From NCBI RefSeq assembly GCF_024741235.1, contig NZ_JANSKA010000004.1, positions 1 to 64,000 of the forward strand: a DNA stretch of 64,000 bases, written 5' to 3'. This DNA comes from Tractidigestivibacter montrealensis (GTDB taxonomy: Bacteria > Actinomycetota > Coriobacteriia > Coriobacteriales > Atopobiaceae). The translations under genes and the position numbers were made by a program. The notes below the pieces were generated by a model, which did no database searches, was not told the DNA's origin, and saw only the letters and a program-made list of their open reading frames with translations. This document shows, in pieces, positions 1-11,648 of this stretch (position 1 is the first letter of the stretch; every line of letters starts with the position of its first letter).

Positions 1-47
1 ATTGTACTGCGGGTAGAGCCCGTGGGAGACCAGGACGCCGCTGGCCG
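1..47 (+). rRNA. rrf: 5S ribosomal RNA, 3' end (partial)
   Basis: The first bases read as the 3' third of a bacterial 5S rRNA: the GTACTGCGGG stretch, then GTGGGAGACCAGGACGCCGC, then the closing strand CTGGCC. The 5' part lies outside the window, so the closing pairing cannot be tested here. A strong terminator follows within 25 bases, as expected at the end of an rRNA operon. The exact last base is uncertain by a few positions. Confidence 0.8.
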
Positions 48-70
48 ACTGGGGGTGTTTTCGCCACGGG

Positions 71-109
71 AGGGGCCCCGCGCCGAGCGCGGGGCCCCTC
101 TCCGTTTTT
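71..109 (+). terminator. rho-independent terminator of the rrn operon
   Basis: A perfect 13-bp GC-rich stem (71-83 with 87-99, loop CGA) is followed by CTCCG and five T. It lies just behind the 5S rRNA end and before the convergent GH1 gene. The next 277 bases, up to that gene, show no recognisable feature. Confidence 0.9.
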
Positions 110-386
110 CGAGTGGAAATGCGGAGCCGCAGATTCCTCATTCTGTACAAACGCTGTTCGTTCAGGAAATCAAAGCTTGCTTCTTGGACGTGTCTTTAAG
201 CAGACTTCGCGGCTGGCTTGGTGTGTCAATTGGGTGAGTCGATGGCGCCTGCGCCTTTGTTTCATTGCCTGCTTTCGCGCCCTTGTGCACTTTTTGGTTA
301 TCGCGCATTTGCACTGGTAAAAAATAGCGGTTCGGACATCCTTCGTTTCTGCTAGGTGTCCGAGTCGCCTGAGCAAGGCTGAGATA

Positions 387-2799
<2,413 letters not shown>

Positions 2800-2803
<4 letters not shown>

Positions 2804-3132
2804 GCTCGCTCCTTCATGTCCTTTGCCCTCAGTGCGTAGAGGTCAATTAGCTCCTGGATAAGTTCAATGGCAAGGATGGAAGTCATCAGATGGTCTTGGG
2901 AGTGAATGAGCAGGATGTCGAGAGGCAGCTCCTCGCCACGGGCAGCTCTCGTGATGAGGTCGGTTTGAATGGCGTGCGCCTTGTTCGACGCCTCCTGAGC
3001 ATCTGCCATCGTTGCTTTGGCCTGGTCGAAATCTCCCTGCTTGGCAAAGTCGAGCGCCTCGTAGGCTTTGCTCCGCGCCTCTCCGGACATGGCAATGATC
3101 TCGAATGAGGTCTGCACACTCTTCTCGTCCAT
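2800..3132 (-). CDS. PTS lactose/cellobiose-family IIA component
   Basis: A 110-residue all-helical IIA of the lactose/cellobiose family. The phosphoryl-accepting His is His77 in LLIHSQDHLM, with the partner Asp80. It takes phosphate from HPr and passes it to the IIB component, here encoded on the opposite strand at 4418. It is the first gene of the leftward arm and has AGGAGGG at a good distance before ATG. The split of IIA from IIB and IIC over two divergent transcripts suggests joint control from the region between them. Confidence 0.93.
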
Positions 3133-3525
3133 AGGCGATATTCCCTCCTAGATATAACTGTCGCCTTTCCTGCTGAGATGAGAATACGCATCGCATTCCC
3201 AACGAACAAACTGCCTGTTTGCTCCTGGGGGGCGCTCTCCTTACTCCTTGGACGTATCGGGGAGAATTTGATGACAACGTTGGAGTCATGCAATTAAACC
3301 GCAGGTGAACGCTGTATTTCTAGGGCATTGGGCTTCGGATAACGTCGATACCTACCCATCTGACCATACATTTTGCTGACATGTTGAGTCTTGTCTCACG
3401 TGCCGTCCATCGGTGCTCAAAAGCCGTCCAGGGGGTGGTACTTTCAAAATTGAAATAAAATATCAGAAATGGACAAAAGTCGTGACATGATAATTCCACA
3501 TCGGTACAACGTTAGAGGACAGGCG
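3133..3525. promoter_or_regulatory. Divergent control region of the muramic acid cluster
   Basis: This 393-bp gap separates the leftward IIA-murQ-GH1 operon from the rightward regulator/IIB/IIC operon, so both promoters must lie here. At 3442-3455 there is an inverted repeat, TTTCAA-AA-TTGAAA, inside an AT-rich stretch just before the regulator. Paired TTTCA/TGAAA arms are of the kind bound by RpiR-family proteins, so this is a candidate operator. An 18-bp sequence at 3289-3306 recurs near 21.7 kb. I could not assign -35 and -10 boxes with confidence. Confidence 0.5.
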
Positions 3526-4371
3526 ATGGAACAACGCGATGTCATTGCACTCTTAAAAGAGAATAGGGACAGCGCAACAGTCACGGAAAGAAACGCAATT
3601 GACTACGTTCTCTCGCATCCAGAGGAAGTTATGGGCATGAGCATCCACGAACTCGCAGATGCTTCGTTCGTGTCATCCTCAACGATTTCTCGTATGTGCA
3701 GGCATTTGGGATTGAGCGGTTATCGGCAGTTTCAGCGGTCTTTGGTGTTCGAGCTTGCACGGAGAAGAGACAGCGAGAGGACATCGATAGGGGACATAAG
3801 CCCAAAGGATTCGGTCAGGCAGACGATCCTCAAAGTAACCAGGAAGAACATGGAGTCTCTCGCAATCACAGAGAAGCTCAATGATGTAGAGGCCATCGAA
3901 ACATGCGTTGCTATGATGAGTGACTCGGAGACCATCAACTTGTTTGGGATGGGCTCCTCGCTGCTGAGCGCGCGTGACCTGTATTACAAGCTCATTCGCG
4001 CCAACGTTCGCTGCAACATCAACGACGACTGGCATGTTCAACTGGTGAATGCGACAAACATGGGAGAGGGTGACCTTGCGATTGCCTTCAGCTATTCGGG
4101 GCTTACGCACGAGGTCATCAGTTGCTCAAGAAGGGCAAAGAAGCGCGGAGCGAGGCTCATCGCCATTACTCGTGCAGGGCATGACTCGGAGCTTGTGCGC
4201 CTGGCAGACCAAACCCTTTATGTTGCATCGACGGAGTCGATATTTCGAAGCTCGGCCAGCGCGTCGAGGATTTCTCAGCTGGACATTGTCGACATCCTCT
4301 TCACGGCGTATGTGAACAGAAACTATGAGCGATGCTCCGAATGGTTCGAACGCAACTATATCGAGAGGTAG
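3526..4371 (+). CDS. RpiR/MurR family transcriptional regulator
   Basis: An RpiR-type regulator of about 281 residues. The N-terminal helix-turn-helix ends in the family's FVSSSTISRMCRHLGLSGYR pattern. A C-terminal SIS sugar-phosphate domain (FGMGSSLLSARDLYYKL, then IAFSYSGLTHEV) follows. It likely senses a sugar phosphate such as MurNAc-6P or GlcNAc-6P, as MurR does, and controls both arms. An upstream in-frame ATG at 3469 exists, but only the ATG at 3526 has a ribosome site (AGAGGA, 6 bases away), so I use 3526. The ligand is inferred from the neighbours. Confidence 0.88.
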   Translation: MEQRDVIALLKENRDSATVTERNAIDYVLSHPEEVMGMSIHELADASFVSSSTISRMCRHLGLSGYRQFQRSLVFELARRRDSERTSIGDISPKDSVRQTILKVTRKNMESLAITEKLNDVEAIETCVAMMSDSETINLFGMGSSLLSARDLYYKLIRANVRCNINDDWHVQLVNATNMGEGDLAIAFSYSGLTHEVISCSRRAKKRGARLIAITRAGHDSELVRLADQTLYVASTESIFRSSASASRISQLDIVDILFTAYVNRNYERCSEWFERNYIER

Positions 4372-4417
4372 AGCGGTATAGGGTCTCGCGGCTCGCGGGA
4401 TCCGGAAGGGAACAGAA

Positions 4418-4720
4418 ATGAAGGAATACAAGATCTTGCTGGTCTGCTCGGGTGGAATGTCAACCTCTGTGCTCATGAACAAGATGGAGAAGTACGCCCA
4501 GGAGAAGGGCATCTCTCTTGCTGTTGACGCCTGTGGCACCGGTAACTATGAGGACGAGGCGAAAGACTACGACATCATTCTCCTGGGGCCTCAGATTGCA
4601 TACCGAAAGGCACAGATTGCGGGTACCGTGAATATCCCGGTCGTGCCAATCGCGCCTCAGGACTATGCGTTTGGCAATGTTGAAAACATCCTCAAGGGAG
4701 TCGACAAGGTTCTCGGGTAA
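4418..4720 (+). CDS. PTS lactose/cellobiose-family IIB component
   Basis: A 100-residue IIB protein with the phosphocysteine Cys10 in the loop LLVCSGGMSTS. The end of the protein (PQDYAFGNVENILKGVDKVL) is typical of cellobiose/chitobiose IIB. It passes phosphate from the IIA at 2800 to the sugar held by the IIC at 4781. GGAAGGGAAC precedes the start. It is 46 bases behind the regulator and 60 before IIC, consistent with one transcript. Confidence 0.94.
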   Translation: MKEYKILLVCSGGMSTSVLMNKMEKYAQEKGISLAVDACGTGNYEDEAKDYDIILLGPQIAYRKAQIAGTVNIPVVPIAPQDYAFGNVENILKGVDKVLG

Positions 4721-4780
4721 CACCACCTTTAGCACCACCACCAAGCTGAAAAATGAATACATGAACGAACAGGAGGACGT

Positions 4781-6079
4781 ATGGAGAAGTTCCAGAAGTT
4801 CTTGGAAGAGAAGCTAGGGCCCGTGATGAGCAAACTCGGGTCAAACAGGTATCTGCTCGCCGTTCGTGACGGCGTCATCGCGGCACTTCCGCTCATTATC
4901 GTCGGTTCATTCTTCCTCATCATCGCGAACCCACCCCTTCCCGAGGATTGGGGCGTATACCAGTTCCTCAAGGCCAATGCCGCAACCATTCTTCTCCCAT
5001 ACCGCATGACCATGTACATCATGTCCCTCTATGCGGTCTACGGAATGGGCAATAGCCTTGCAAAGTCGTATGGGCTTGACGGCCTCTCCGGTGGCGTCAT
5101 GTCCGTCATGGCTTTCCTTCTCACCATCACGCCGGTCAACGTTAGCGCCGATGCCAACGCGGGGATTGCCGGCTTTGTCCTGCCTATGGCTTCTCTCGGA
5201 AGCGGCGGCCTCTTCGTTGGCATGATTGTGACGTTCATCGCGATCAACATCTTCCGCCTCACGCAGAACTCAAAGTTCCACATTACGATGCCGGAGCAGG
5301 TACCCCCCTCGGTCTCCCGTTCGTTTGAGGCCCTGACGCCGACGCTCCTTGTGATGCTCCTTATCGGCTCCATCACGTACTACCTGGGCTTCAACTGGAA
5401 CGGTGCCATCACCGCCATCATCACCCCGCTCGTTGCGGCTACTGACACCCTGCCAGGCGTGCTGCTCGTGTGCTTCCTCACCTGCTTCTTCTGGTTCTTC
5501 GGCATTCACGGTGTGTCGATTGTGGGTTCCATCGCGCGCCCGCTGTGGCTTGCCCTCCTCGAGCAGAACGCTAATGCCGCGGCTTCCGGAGTCGCCGGAA
5601 CGGCACTGCCCGCCATTGGCGCCGAGCCCTTCTATCAGTGGTTCATCTGGATTGGCGGCTCCGGCTGCACCATTGGTCTTGCAATCCTGCTGGTCACCGT
5701 TTGCAAGTCAAAGTACCTGAAGGATCTTGGGCGCATTGGCATCGCACCCGCGCTCTTCAACATCAACGAGCCCCTCATCTTTGGTGCCCCTGTGGTGCTC
5801 AACCTCACCCTTGCCATCCCCTTCGTGGTCACGCCCATGATTTCGGCTACCATCGCATGGGTGGCAACGAGCCTTGGACTGGTCAACCGAGTTGTGATTA
5901 CGGCTCCTTGGACGCTTCCCGGCCCCGTTGGCGCCTACCTCGCAACCGGCGGCGACTGGCGTGCGGCGGTTCTCTGCTGCATCCTCATCGCCGTGTCCAT
6001 TGCTTGCTATTTCCCCTTTGTCAAGATGTATGACAAGCAGTTCCTCGACCAGGAGCAGCTTGCGGAGGAAGAGAAGTAG
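4781..6079 (+). CDS. PTS cellobiose-family IIC permease
   Basis: A 432-residue polytopic membrane protein of the lactose/cellobiose IIC family. It begins with the amphipathic MEKFQKFLEEKLGPVMSKLG and runs through about ten hydrophobic segments. Family signatures include FWFFGIHG (near residue 240) and the LFNINEPLIFGAPVVLN stretch (near 325) that forms the sugar site. It should import and phosphorylate a beta-linked disaccharide. In a muramic acid cluster the likely cargo is a GlcNAc/MurNAc disaccharide, unlike the glucose-type MurP used by other bacteria. This specificity is inference. AGGAGG lies 6 bases before the start. Confidence 0.93.
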   Translation: MEKFQKFLEEKLGPVMSKLGSNRYLLAVRDGVIAALPLIIVGSFFLIIANPPLPEDWGVYQFLKANAATILLPYRMTMYIMSLYAVYGMGNSLAKSYGLDGLSGGVMSVMAFLLTITPVNVSADANAGIAGFVLPMASLGSGGLFVGMIVTFIAINIFRLTQNSKFHITMPEQVPPSVSRSFEALTPTLLVMLLIGSITYYLGFNWNGAITAIITPLVAATDTLPGVLLVCFLTCFFWFFGIHGVSIVGSIARPLWLALLEQNANAAASGVAGTALPAIGAEPFYQWFIWIGGSGCTIGLAILLVTVCKSKYLKDLGRIGIAPALFNINEPLIFGAPVVLNLTLAIPFVVTPMISATIAWVATSLGLVNRVVITAPWTLPGPVGAYLATGGDWRAAVLCCILIAVSIACYFPFVKMYDKQFLDQEQLAEEEK

Positions 6080-6111
6080 CCAAGGGCATCTGCTGTCCCA
6101 GGTATCTGTTG

Positions 6112-6139
6112 CGGCCCCGGGGCGTAGACTCCGGGGCCG
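6112..6139 (+). terminator. Intra-operon GC hairpin (weak terminator or stabiliser)
   Basis: A 9-bp stem CGGCCCCGG/CCGGGGCCG is followed by TTGTTGT only, so full termination is doubtful. It sits between the IIC gene and the muramidase gene and may tune the ratio of transporter to enzymes. Confidence 0.45.
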
Positions 6140-6173
6140 TTGTTGTAATTCAATCTGAGACAAGGAGGGACGC

Positions 6174-7274
6174 ATGAAGCGTCTTGGAATCTCGATTTAT
6201 CCCGAGAAGAGCGATCGCGAACAGCTGCTGGACTATCTGGAGCGGGCTTCTGCGGCGGGCTTCTCCCGCATCTTCAGCTGCCTGCTCTCGGTGAAGGACA
6301 GCCGCGAGAATGTCATGCGCGACTTCTCTGAGATAAATGCGCGTGCGCATGAGCTTGGTTTTGAGGTGGTTCTCGACTGCAACCCCAGGATCTTCGACGA
6401 GCTTGGGGTTTCCTACCGGGACCTTTCCTTTTTCAGGCAGATTGGTGCGGACGGCATCCGCCTCGACATGGGGTTTACGGGCAATGAGGAGTCTCTCATG
6501 ACCTTTAACCCCGAGGGGCTTACTGTTGAGGTAAACATGAGCAATGACGTCCACTACATCGACACCATCATGGACTACCAGCCGGATTCGACGCATCTTG
6601 TGGGATGCCACAACTTCTATCCCCATAACTATTCCGGCCTTGGTTTGGACTTCTTCCGGTCCTGCACGAGGCGCTTCAAGTCGTATGGACTGCAGACGGC
6701 CGCGTTCGTCACCTCCCAGGCGCCCGATACCTTTGGCCCCTGGCCGGTGACGGACGGGCTGCCAACGCTCGAGATGCATCGGCATCTTCCCCTGCGCCTG
6801 CAGGTTGAGCACTACATCTCCATGGGAGGCATCGATGACGTCATCATCTCGAACTGCTATCCCACACAGGAGGAGCTTGATAGCGTGGCAAGGCTTCCAA
6901 AGAACCTCGTTTCCTTTGGCGTGGCCCTTGTCGACGGGCTACCAGAGGTCGAGCGCTCCATCGTTCTGGACGAGCTGCACTTCAACAGGGGTGACGTCTC
7001 AGAGAACTTCATCAGGTCCACGCAGAGCCGCGTGAAGCATCGAGGACATCACTTTGACGTCCTGAATACGCCCGAGACGATTCGCCGGGGTGACGTTGTC
7101 ATCGAAAGCAGCGAGTACGGTCACTATGCCGGCGAGCTGCAGATTGCCCGAAACGACATGAAGAACAGCGGCATGAGCAACGTTGTCGGCCATATCCCCG
7201 AGGAGGAGCTCTTCTTGATTGACACCATCAAGCCCTGGCAGAAGTTCCGCTTCCATGAGGCGAATGCATCGTGA
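6174..7274 (+). CDS. mupG: MupG-like 6-phospho-N-acetylmuramidase (DUF871 family)
   Basis: A 366-residue member of the DUF871 family, whose characterised member MupG cleaves MurNAc-6P-GlcNAc. The N-terminal barrel starts with MKRLGISIYPEKS and carries GFSRIFSCLLSV and LDCNPRIFDELG. The middle FYPHNYSGL motif and the C-terminal small domain (RRGDVVIESSEYGHYAGELQ) are as in the family. It would split the phosphorylated disaccharide delivered by the PTS, giving MurNAc-6P for MurQ. AAGGAGG precedes the ATG, and its stop overlaps the next gene's GTG start by 4 bp (GTGA). Confidence 0.9.
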   Translation: MKRLGISIYPEKSDREQLLDYLERASAAGFSRIFSCLLSVKDSRENVMRDFSEINARAHELGFEVVLDCNPRIFDELGVSYRDLSFFRQIGADGIRLDMGFTGNEESLMTFNPEGLTVEVNMSNDVHYIDTIMDYQPDSTHLVGCHNFYPHNYSGLGLDFFRSCTRRFKSYGLQTAAFVTSQAPDTFGPWPVTDGLPTLEMHRHLPLRLQVEHYISMGGIDDVIISNCYPTQEELDSVARLPKNLVSFGVALVDGLPEVERSIVLDELHFNRGDVSENFIRSTQSRVKHRGHHFDVLNTPETIRRGDVVIESSEYGHYAGELQIARNDMKNSGMSNVVGHIPEEELFLIDTIKPWQKFRFHEANAS

Positions 7275-8188
7275 GATGGCTTGGCATTGATGGCGGCGGC
7301 ACGAAGACTACCTTCAGCGTGTTTGACGAGCGCATGAACAGGGTCGCCACCACTGAGCTTCCTACCTGCCACATTGGGCAGGTAGGGGAGAAGGGGCTGC
7401 GAGACATTCTTCTCGCCGGAATGCGCTGGGCTGAGAAGGACGGTGGCATTGGCGCTGATTGGGGCGTTGGGTTCGGTCTTGCCGGTTACGGCAACGAGCC
7501 CATCTCCCGCGCGACGATAGAGTCCGTCTGCGCGGGGGTGGTGCACGGCCACCCCTACGTCCTGATGAGCGACCTCAAGGCTGGGTGCGTTGCGGCCTTG
7601 GGCCTTGAGGACGGTGTCGTCATGGTTGCCGGCACCGGATCAGCCGCGCTGGGCATTAGGGGCGACCGCGAGCTTCGCTGCGGAGGCTGGGGCTTCCAAA
7701 TTGGGGACGAGGGAAGCGGCTGGTGGATGGGCCGTCGCATCCTTGAGGCGTTTAGCAGGGAATCTGATGGAAGGCTGCCCCGAGGGGCGATTTACCGTAT
7801 TGTGCGGGAGCGCCTTGGCCTCAAGAACGACTACGACCTCATCGCTCTGCGCAGAACAACGCTTTCGGGCCGAACTGAGGTTGCCGCCCTTGCACCCATG
7901 GTTTTCGAGGCGGCGGTAGACGGCGATTACGAGGCAAGCCGTATCCTCAGGGATGCTGCCGCCGCAGATGCGGAGATGGCTTCAACAATCGTGTCCAGGC
8001 TATTCCCCGCGGCATCTGAGGTGAAGACGTCCTACATAGGGGGCACTTTCAAGGGTGGAAACGGAGCACTTCTCGGGCTGCTTGGAGATGGGATGCTTCC
8101 TCAACCATGCAAGCTTGTCCCGCCCGCGTTTGGGCCTGATGCGGGGGCGTGCCTGGTTTTGAGACGATCGATTGTGGGGAGGGGGTAA
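7271..8188 (+). CDS. BadF/BadG-type ATPase, probable GlcNAc/MurNAc kinase
   Basis: A 305-residue ASKHA-fold sugar kinase of the BadF/BadG/BcrA/BcrD family. The phosphate-1 motif is LGIDGGGTKT at the N-terminus. The phosphate-2 region is VVMVAGTGSAALG, followed by GGWGFQIGDEGSGWWMG, typical of N-acetylglucosamine kinases. Next to mupG and anmK it most likely phosphorylates the free amino sugar released from the disaccharide, like MurK, which accepts both GlcNAc and MurNAc. The GTG start at 7271 overlaps the mupG stop. Which sugar is preferred cannot be read from sequence. Confidence 0.87.
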   Translation: MRWLGIDGGGTKTTFSVFDERMNRVATTELPTCHIGQVGEKGLRDILLAGMRWAEKDGGIGADWGVGFGLAGYGNEPISRATIESVCAGVVHGHPYVLMSDLKAGCVAALGLEDGVVMVAGTGSAALGIRGDRELRCGGWGFQIGDEGSGWWMGRRILEAFSRESDGRLPRGAIYRIVRERLGLKNDYDLIALRRTTLSGRTEVAALAPMVFEAAVDGDYEASRILRDAAAADAEMASTIVSRLFPAASEVKTSYIGGTFKGGNGALLGLLGDGMLPQPCKLVPPAFGPDAGACLVLRRSIVGRG

Positions 8189-8190
8189 CC

Positions 8191-9375
8191 GTGCTCGCCG
8201 TTGGACTCATGAGCGGCACAAGCCTCGATGGAGTCGATGCCGCGCTGGTCGAGATTTCTGGAGTGGATGAGTCGACTGACGTCAAGCTGAGATCTTTCGT
8301 CACCGTTCCCATGCCCGTCGACACGCGAAAGAGGATCGAGGCGGCTTGCGATCCAGAGAGAAGTTCCTCTCGGCTGCTGTGCTCCCTTAACTTTGAGCTG
8401 GGCCAGCTGTTCTCCCGCGCGGTCGAGGCAGCGAGCGCTGCTGCTGGCGTCGCGGATTCCGACCTCGCCTTCGTGGCAAGCCATGGGCAGACAGTGTGGC
8501 ACGAGCCCTATCCCGCCGAGGGTTTATGCGCCGGGACCCTCCAGCTGGGAGAGCCTGCAGTCATTGCTCGCGAGCATGGGGTTTGCGTGGTCTCGGATTT
8601 TCGCAAGGCGGATATGGCCGCAGGTGGTCAGGGCGCTCCCCTTGTTCCCTTCTCAGAGAAAATCCTGTACGGAGATGCCAAGAGAAACGTTGTGCTTCTC
8701 AACCTGGGCGGAATAGGCAACGTGACGGTGCTTCCGCACGACAATGTGTCTGGGGTCTTTGCCTTTGACACAGGCCCTGGCAACATGATGATCGACGAGG
8801 CGTGCAAGCGCCTCTTTGGCAAGCCCTTTGATGCGGGTGGGGCAATAGCGAGACGCGGCGCCGTTAGCGAGGGGCTTCTCGACGAGCTTATGGGAAACCC
8901 GTTCCTTGCGAAAGAGCCCCCAAAGAGTACGGGACGAGAGGTGTTTGGTGCAGGGTCGATGGACCGGCTCCTCTCGTCCAATTCGAATCTTGTCCCGGAG
9001 GACATCGTGCGTACCCTCACGGAGTTTACTTCGGCCAGCGTTGCAGATGCCTGCACGCGCTATGTAGTGCCGCGGGTGCATGGGAAAATCGACCGCCTTG
9101 TCGTGGGTGGAGGCGGGGCGCACAATCCGGTGGTTCTAGAGGGAATTGCCCGCAGATTGCCCCAGACAGAGGTGATGACCCAAGAGGACCTTGGCTTCTC
9201 AAGCGATGCGAAAGAGGCCGTTGCCTTCGCAATCCTTGGAAACCAGACTCTTCATGGCAGGCCGTCTAACGTACCCACGGCGACGGGTGCGGCGGGCCCC
9301 GCCGTCTTGGGCAACATCACTCTGCCCCCGCAGGGGTGGACCCATTCCGTGTGCGCATGCGTTAAGGAGGCTTAG
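8191..9375 (+). CDS. anmK: Anhydro-N-acetylmuramic acid kinase
   Basis: AnmK hydrolyses the 1,6-anhydro ring of anhMurNAc while phosphorylating it to MurNAc-6P, which feeds MurQ. The N-terminal VGLMSGTSLDGVDAALVEI is the family signature, followed by ASHGQTVWH, NLGGIGNVT and FDTGPGNMMIDE. I choose the GTG at 8191 (394 residues) because the GGGGAGGGGG ribosome site lies just before it. A longer frame from 8149 would add residues that the family lacks and overlap the kinase gene. Its presence implies that anhydro-sugars made by lytic transglycosylases are recycled. Confidence 0.95.
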   Translation: MLAVGLMSGTSLDGVDAALVEISGVDESTDVKLRSFVTVPMPVDTRKRIEAACDPERSSSRLLCSLNFELGQLFSRAVEAASAAAGVADSDLAFVASHGQTVWHEPYPAEGLCAGTLQLGEPAVIAREHGVCVVSDFRKADMAAGGQGAPLVPFSEKILYGDAKRNVVLLNLGGIGNVTVLPHDNVSGVFAFDTGPGNMMIDEACKRLFGKPFDAGGAIARRGAVSEGLLDELMGNPFLAKEPPKSTGREVFGAGSMDRLLSSNSNLVPEDIVRTLTEFTSASVADACTRYVVPRVHGKIDRLVVGGGGAHNPVVLEGIARRLPQTEVMTQEDLGFSSDAKEAVAFAILGNQTLHGRPSNVPTATGAAGPAVLGNITLPPQGWTHSVCACVKEA

Positions 9376-9768
9376 ATGAGCAAAGGTCGTGCTAAGAACA
9401 GGAAACGGAATACCAGCGAGCCCGCCCACGTGAAGATGCACGGCGTCATTACCGAGGACCGCGTCCAGGAGCAGGTCGAGAGAACCGGAACGTACCCCTT
9501 CACGTTTGCGAGCTCTGCAATCATTGCGGCAGCCGCTCTCCTGGGCTACCTAGTCCTCCCGGCCGCGTTGCTCGAGCTGGGCATTGAGGCGAGAGCGTCG
9601 ATGCTGGTGCTTGGGCCGCTTCTCATATCGGCGGCGCTCGCCCTCACCCGTTATTTCCTCGACTCAAAGAGGGGCCCTATACGGGGATTCTGGGTGACTC
9701 TCGTCACTACCCTGGTGGCGCTTCTCGTGATTACGTACCTTATGGCGTTTCTCGGCATTGCGTTGTAG
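9376..9768 (+). CDS. Small membrane protein, function unknown
   Basis: A 130-residue protein with a basic N-terminus (MSKGRAKNRKRN), about 45 soluble residues, then three hydrophobic segments: about residues 41-65, 70-90 and 105-130. The pattern resembles small actinobacterial inner-membrane proteins of unknown role. Its ATG follows the anmK stop directly, and AAGGAGG lies in the anmK end, so it is co-transcribed. I see no motif linking it to amino sugars. Confidence 0.75.
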   Translation: MSKGRAKNRKRNTSEPAHVKMHGVITEDRVQEQVERTGTYPFTFASSAIIAAAALLGYLVLPAALLELGIEARASMLVLGPLLISAALALTRYFLDSKRGPIRGFWVTLVTTLVALLVITYLMAFLGIAL

Positions 9769-9916
9769 GCTCCGTCTGCGACACGGGGTGGGCGGGTCTC
9801 TCTCGTCCGCCCTACGTTAGAAGCATCTTGCTTTTCAGATGTTGGCCGCCTTTGACCCAGTCTGTGTAACAACGAACAGATACAGTGATATGTGACCAAT
9901 AGGCCGGAGACATCTC

Positions 9917-10679
9917 ATGGGCTATGGGGAACAAGAGCGCTGGTGTCGGCGCGAGGACAAGAACATCTACGGCAAGCTGTTTCTGCCGGATGGCTGGGAT
10001 GGCGGCCACCCGCGAGCAACGGCGATCTTCTCGCATGGGCTGAGCACGAACCATGGAGACATGGAGCCCTACGCACGCACTGCGGCTGAGCGTGGCATGG
10101 CCTCCTACGTCTTTGACTTTTGTGGCGGTGGCAATTACAGCAGGAGCGACTGGTAGGACAACATGTCGCTTTTCATCGAGCAGCACGACCTCGAGTCCGT
10201 TGCCTGGGAGCTCTCCCGCGAACCGTTCGTAGATGAGAAGAACGTGTTTCTCTGCGGTTCGAGCCTTGGGGCGACGGTGACGCTCATGGCCGCCCGTGCG
10301 AATGCGGAACTGGTTTGTGGCTGCGTCCTTCTCTACCCGGCGTTTAACCTACACGATGCAGTGCGCCAGACGTGTCCAAACCGCGACTATCTTCCTGATC
10401 TCTTTCCCATCATGAGTATGGACGTGAGAGGGGTTTCCTGAGGTCTTGCTACGACTACGACTTCTACGAGCACATCCCGGCTTTTTCACGAGACGTCCTG
10501 CTCTTTCACGGTGATGCAGACAATGCCGTGCCCCTGTCCTACTCGCAGCGTGCGGCGAGTCTTTTCCCACCTGCGAGCTGCGCGTTATCCCCGGCGGCCG
10601 TCATGGCTTCACGGACGAGCAGTACTGGCAGGCTGTTGACCAGGCTACCGACTGGCTGCGGGCGCACATAGTGCGGTAG
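9917..10679 (+). pseudogene. Decayed alpha/beta hydrolase (acyl esterase-like)
   Basis: The reading starts well with MGYGEQERWCRREDK and the esterase-like IFSHGLSTNHGDMEPYA. It then hits an in-frame TAG at 10154-10156. The same frame resumes with the nucleophile elbow CGSSLGATVTL and stops at 10441. The remaining family parts, FHGDADNAVPLSYS (Asp region) and VIPGGRHGFTDEQYW (His region), lie in two other frames, so frameshifts occur near 10437 and near 10565. All three catalytic regions can still be recognised, so decay is recent or there are several sequence errors. The last stop is at 10677-10679. Confidence 0.82.
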
Positions 10680-10833
10680 CAGGGCCGATTTCCCTTAATA
10701 TCTCTCTGCTTTGGCAACGCCGCCGATAAAACGTTTTCTCCTGCCGCCTACGGAGGGTGCGCGTTACCCATTGTGGCCATGGGTAGGTGACTTTGTGCAT
10801 TGGTGGTCAATGTACAACTGTTTGGAGGAACTC

Positions 10834-11583
10834 ATGTTTGAAATCAAGGGCAAGACGGCGGTTGTCACTGGTGGCACCTCGGGCATTGGCCTGGCCACCG
10901 CGAAGGCGTTCCTGGAGAAGGGCGCCAAGGTCGTAATCGCCGGCCGCAATGAGGAGCGTGGCGCCAAGGCACTTGAGGAGCTCAAGGCTGTATCTCCCGA
11001 TGTTGTCTTCCACAAGACCGACACCAGCGATCCTGCGCAGGTCAAGGGCCTTATCGACTTCGCGGTGAAGACATACGGCTCGGTCGACATCATGTACAAC
11101 AATGCCGGCATCGCCAACTTCCTCCCCGTTGACCAGATGAGTGACGAGGACTTCAACAAGCTCATCTCCATTAACCTCACTGGCGTGTTCTACGGCATTA
11201 AGTACGCAGCGCTGCAGATGGAGAAGCAGGGTCACGGCGGCGCCATCGTGAGCACCTCCTCCATCGAGGGCACCATCGGCGACCCCAACCTGCCGTCCTA
11301 CAACGCCGCAAAGGGCGGCGTGAACCTGCTCACCCAGTCCGCAGCCCTGGCGCTTGCCAAGTACAACATCCGCGTGAACACCGTGAACCCCGGCTATATC
11401 TACACCGGCATGATCAATGAGAAGACGATGGGCGCCGATGGCATGAAGCGCCTCGAGTCCCTGCATCCGCTGGGACGTCTTGGCAAGGCTGAGGAGATTG
11501 CGCACGGCGTGGTGTTCCTCGTCGAGAACGAGTTCACCACCGGTACGCACCTCTACATCGATGGTGGCTACACTGCGCAGTAG
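10834..11583 (+). CDS. SDR family NAD(P)-dependent oxidoreductase
   Basis: A 249-residue classical short-chain dehydrogenase. The cofactor loop is TGGTSGIG near residue 13, the NNAG motif is in IMYNNAGIANF, and the catalytic residues are Ser in STSSIEG and YNAAKGG (Tyr-x-x-x-Lys). The C-terminal YIDGGYTAQ is typical. I chose ATG 10834 with GGAGGA eight bases upstream; an upstream extension to 10711 does not look like protein. The substrate is not evident. Immediately upstream, TTACCCAT and ATGGGTAG arms (about 10767-10790) form a small hairpin that could be an operator. Confidence 0.9.
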   Translation: MFEIKGKTAVVTGGTSGIGLATAKAFLEKGAKVVIAGRNEERGAKALEELKAVSPDVVFHKTDTSDPAQVKGLIDFAVKTYGSVDIMYNNAGIANFLPVDQMSDEDFNKLISINLTGVFYGIKYAALQMEKQGHGGAIVSTSSIEGTIGDPNLPSYNAAKGGVNLLTQSAALALAKYNIRVNTVNPGYIYTGMINEKTMGADGMKRLESLHPLGRLGKAEEIAHGVVFLVENEFTTGTHLYIDGGYTAQ

Positions 11584-11609
11584 CGTGGGTGCGCCTGCGC
11601 AGCCCCTTC

Positions 11610-11642
11610 GGCCCTCCGGTACCCGCGTGGTGCTGGAGGGCC
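11610..11642 (+). terminator. Hairpin after the SDR gene
   Basis: GGCCCTCC at 11610-11617 pairs with GGAGGGCC at 11635-11642 across a 17-base loop. There is no T run, so terminator function is uncertain. It lies 6 bases before the perfect palindrome described next. Confidence 0.4.
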
Positions 11643-11648
11643 GCGTCA

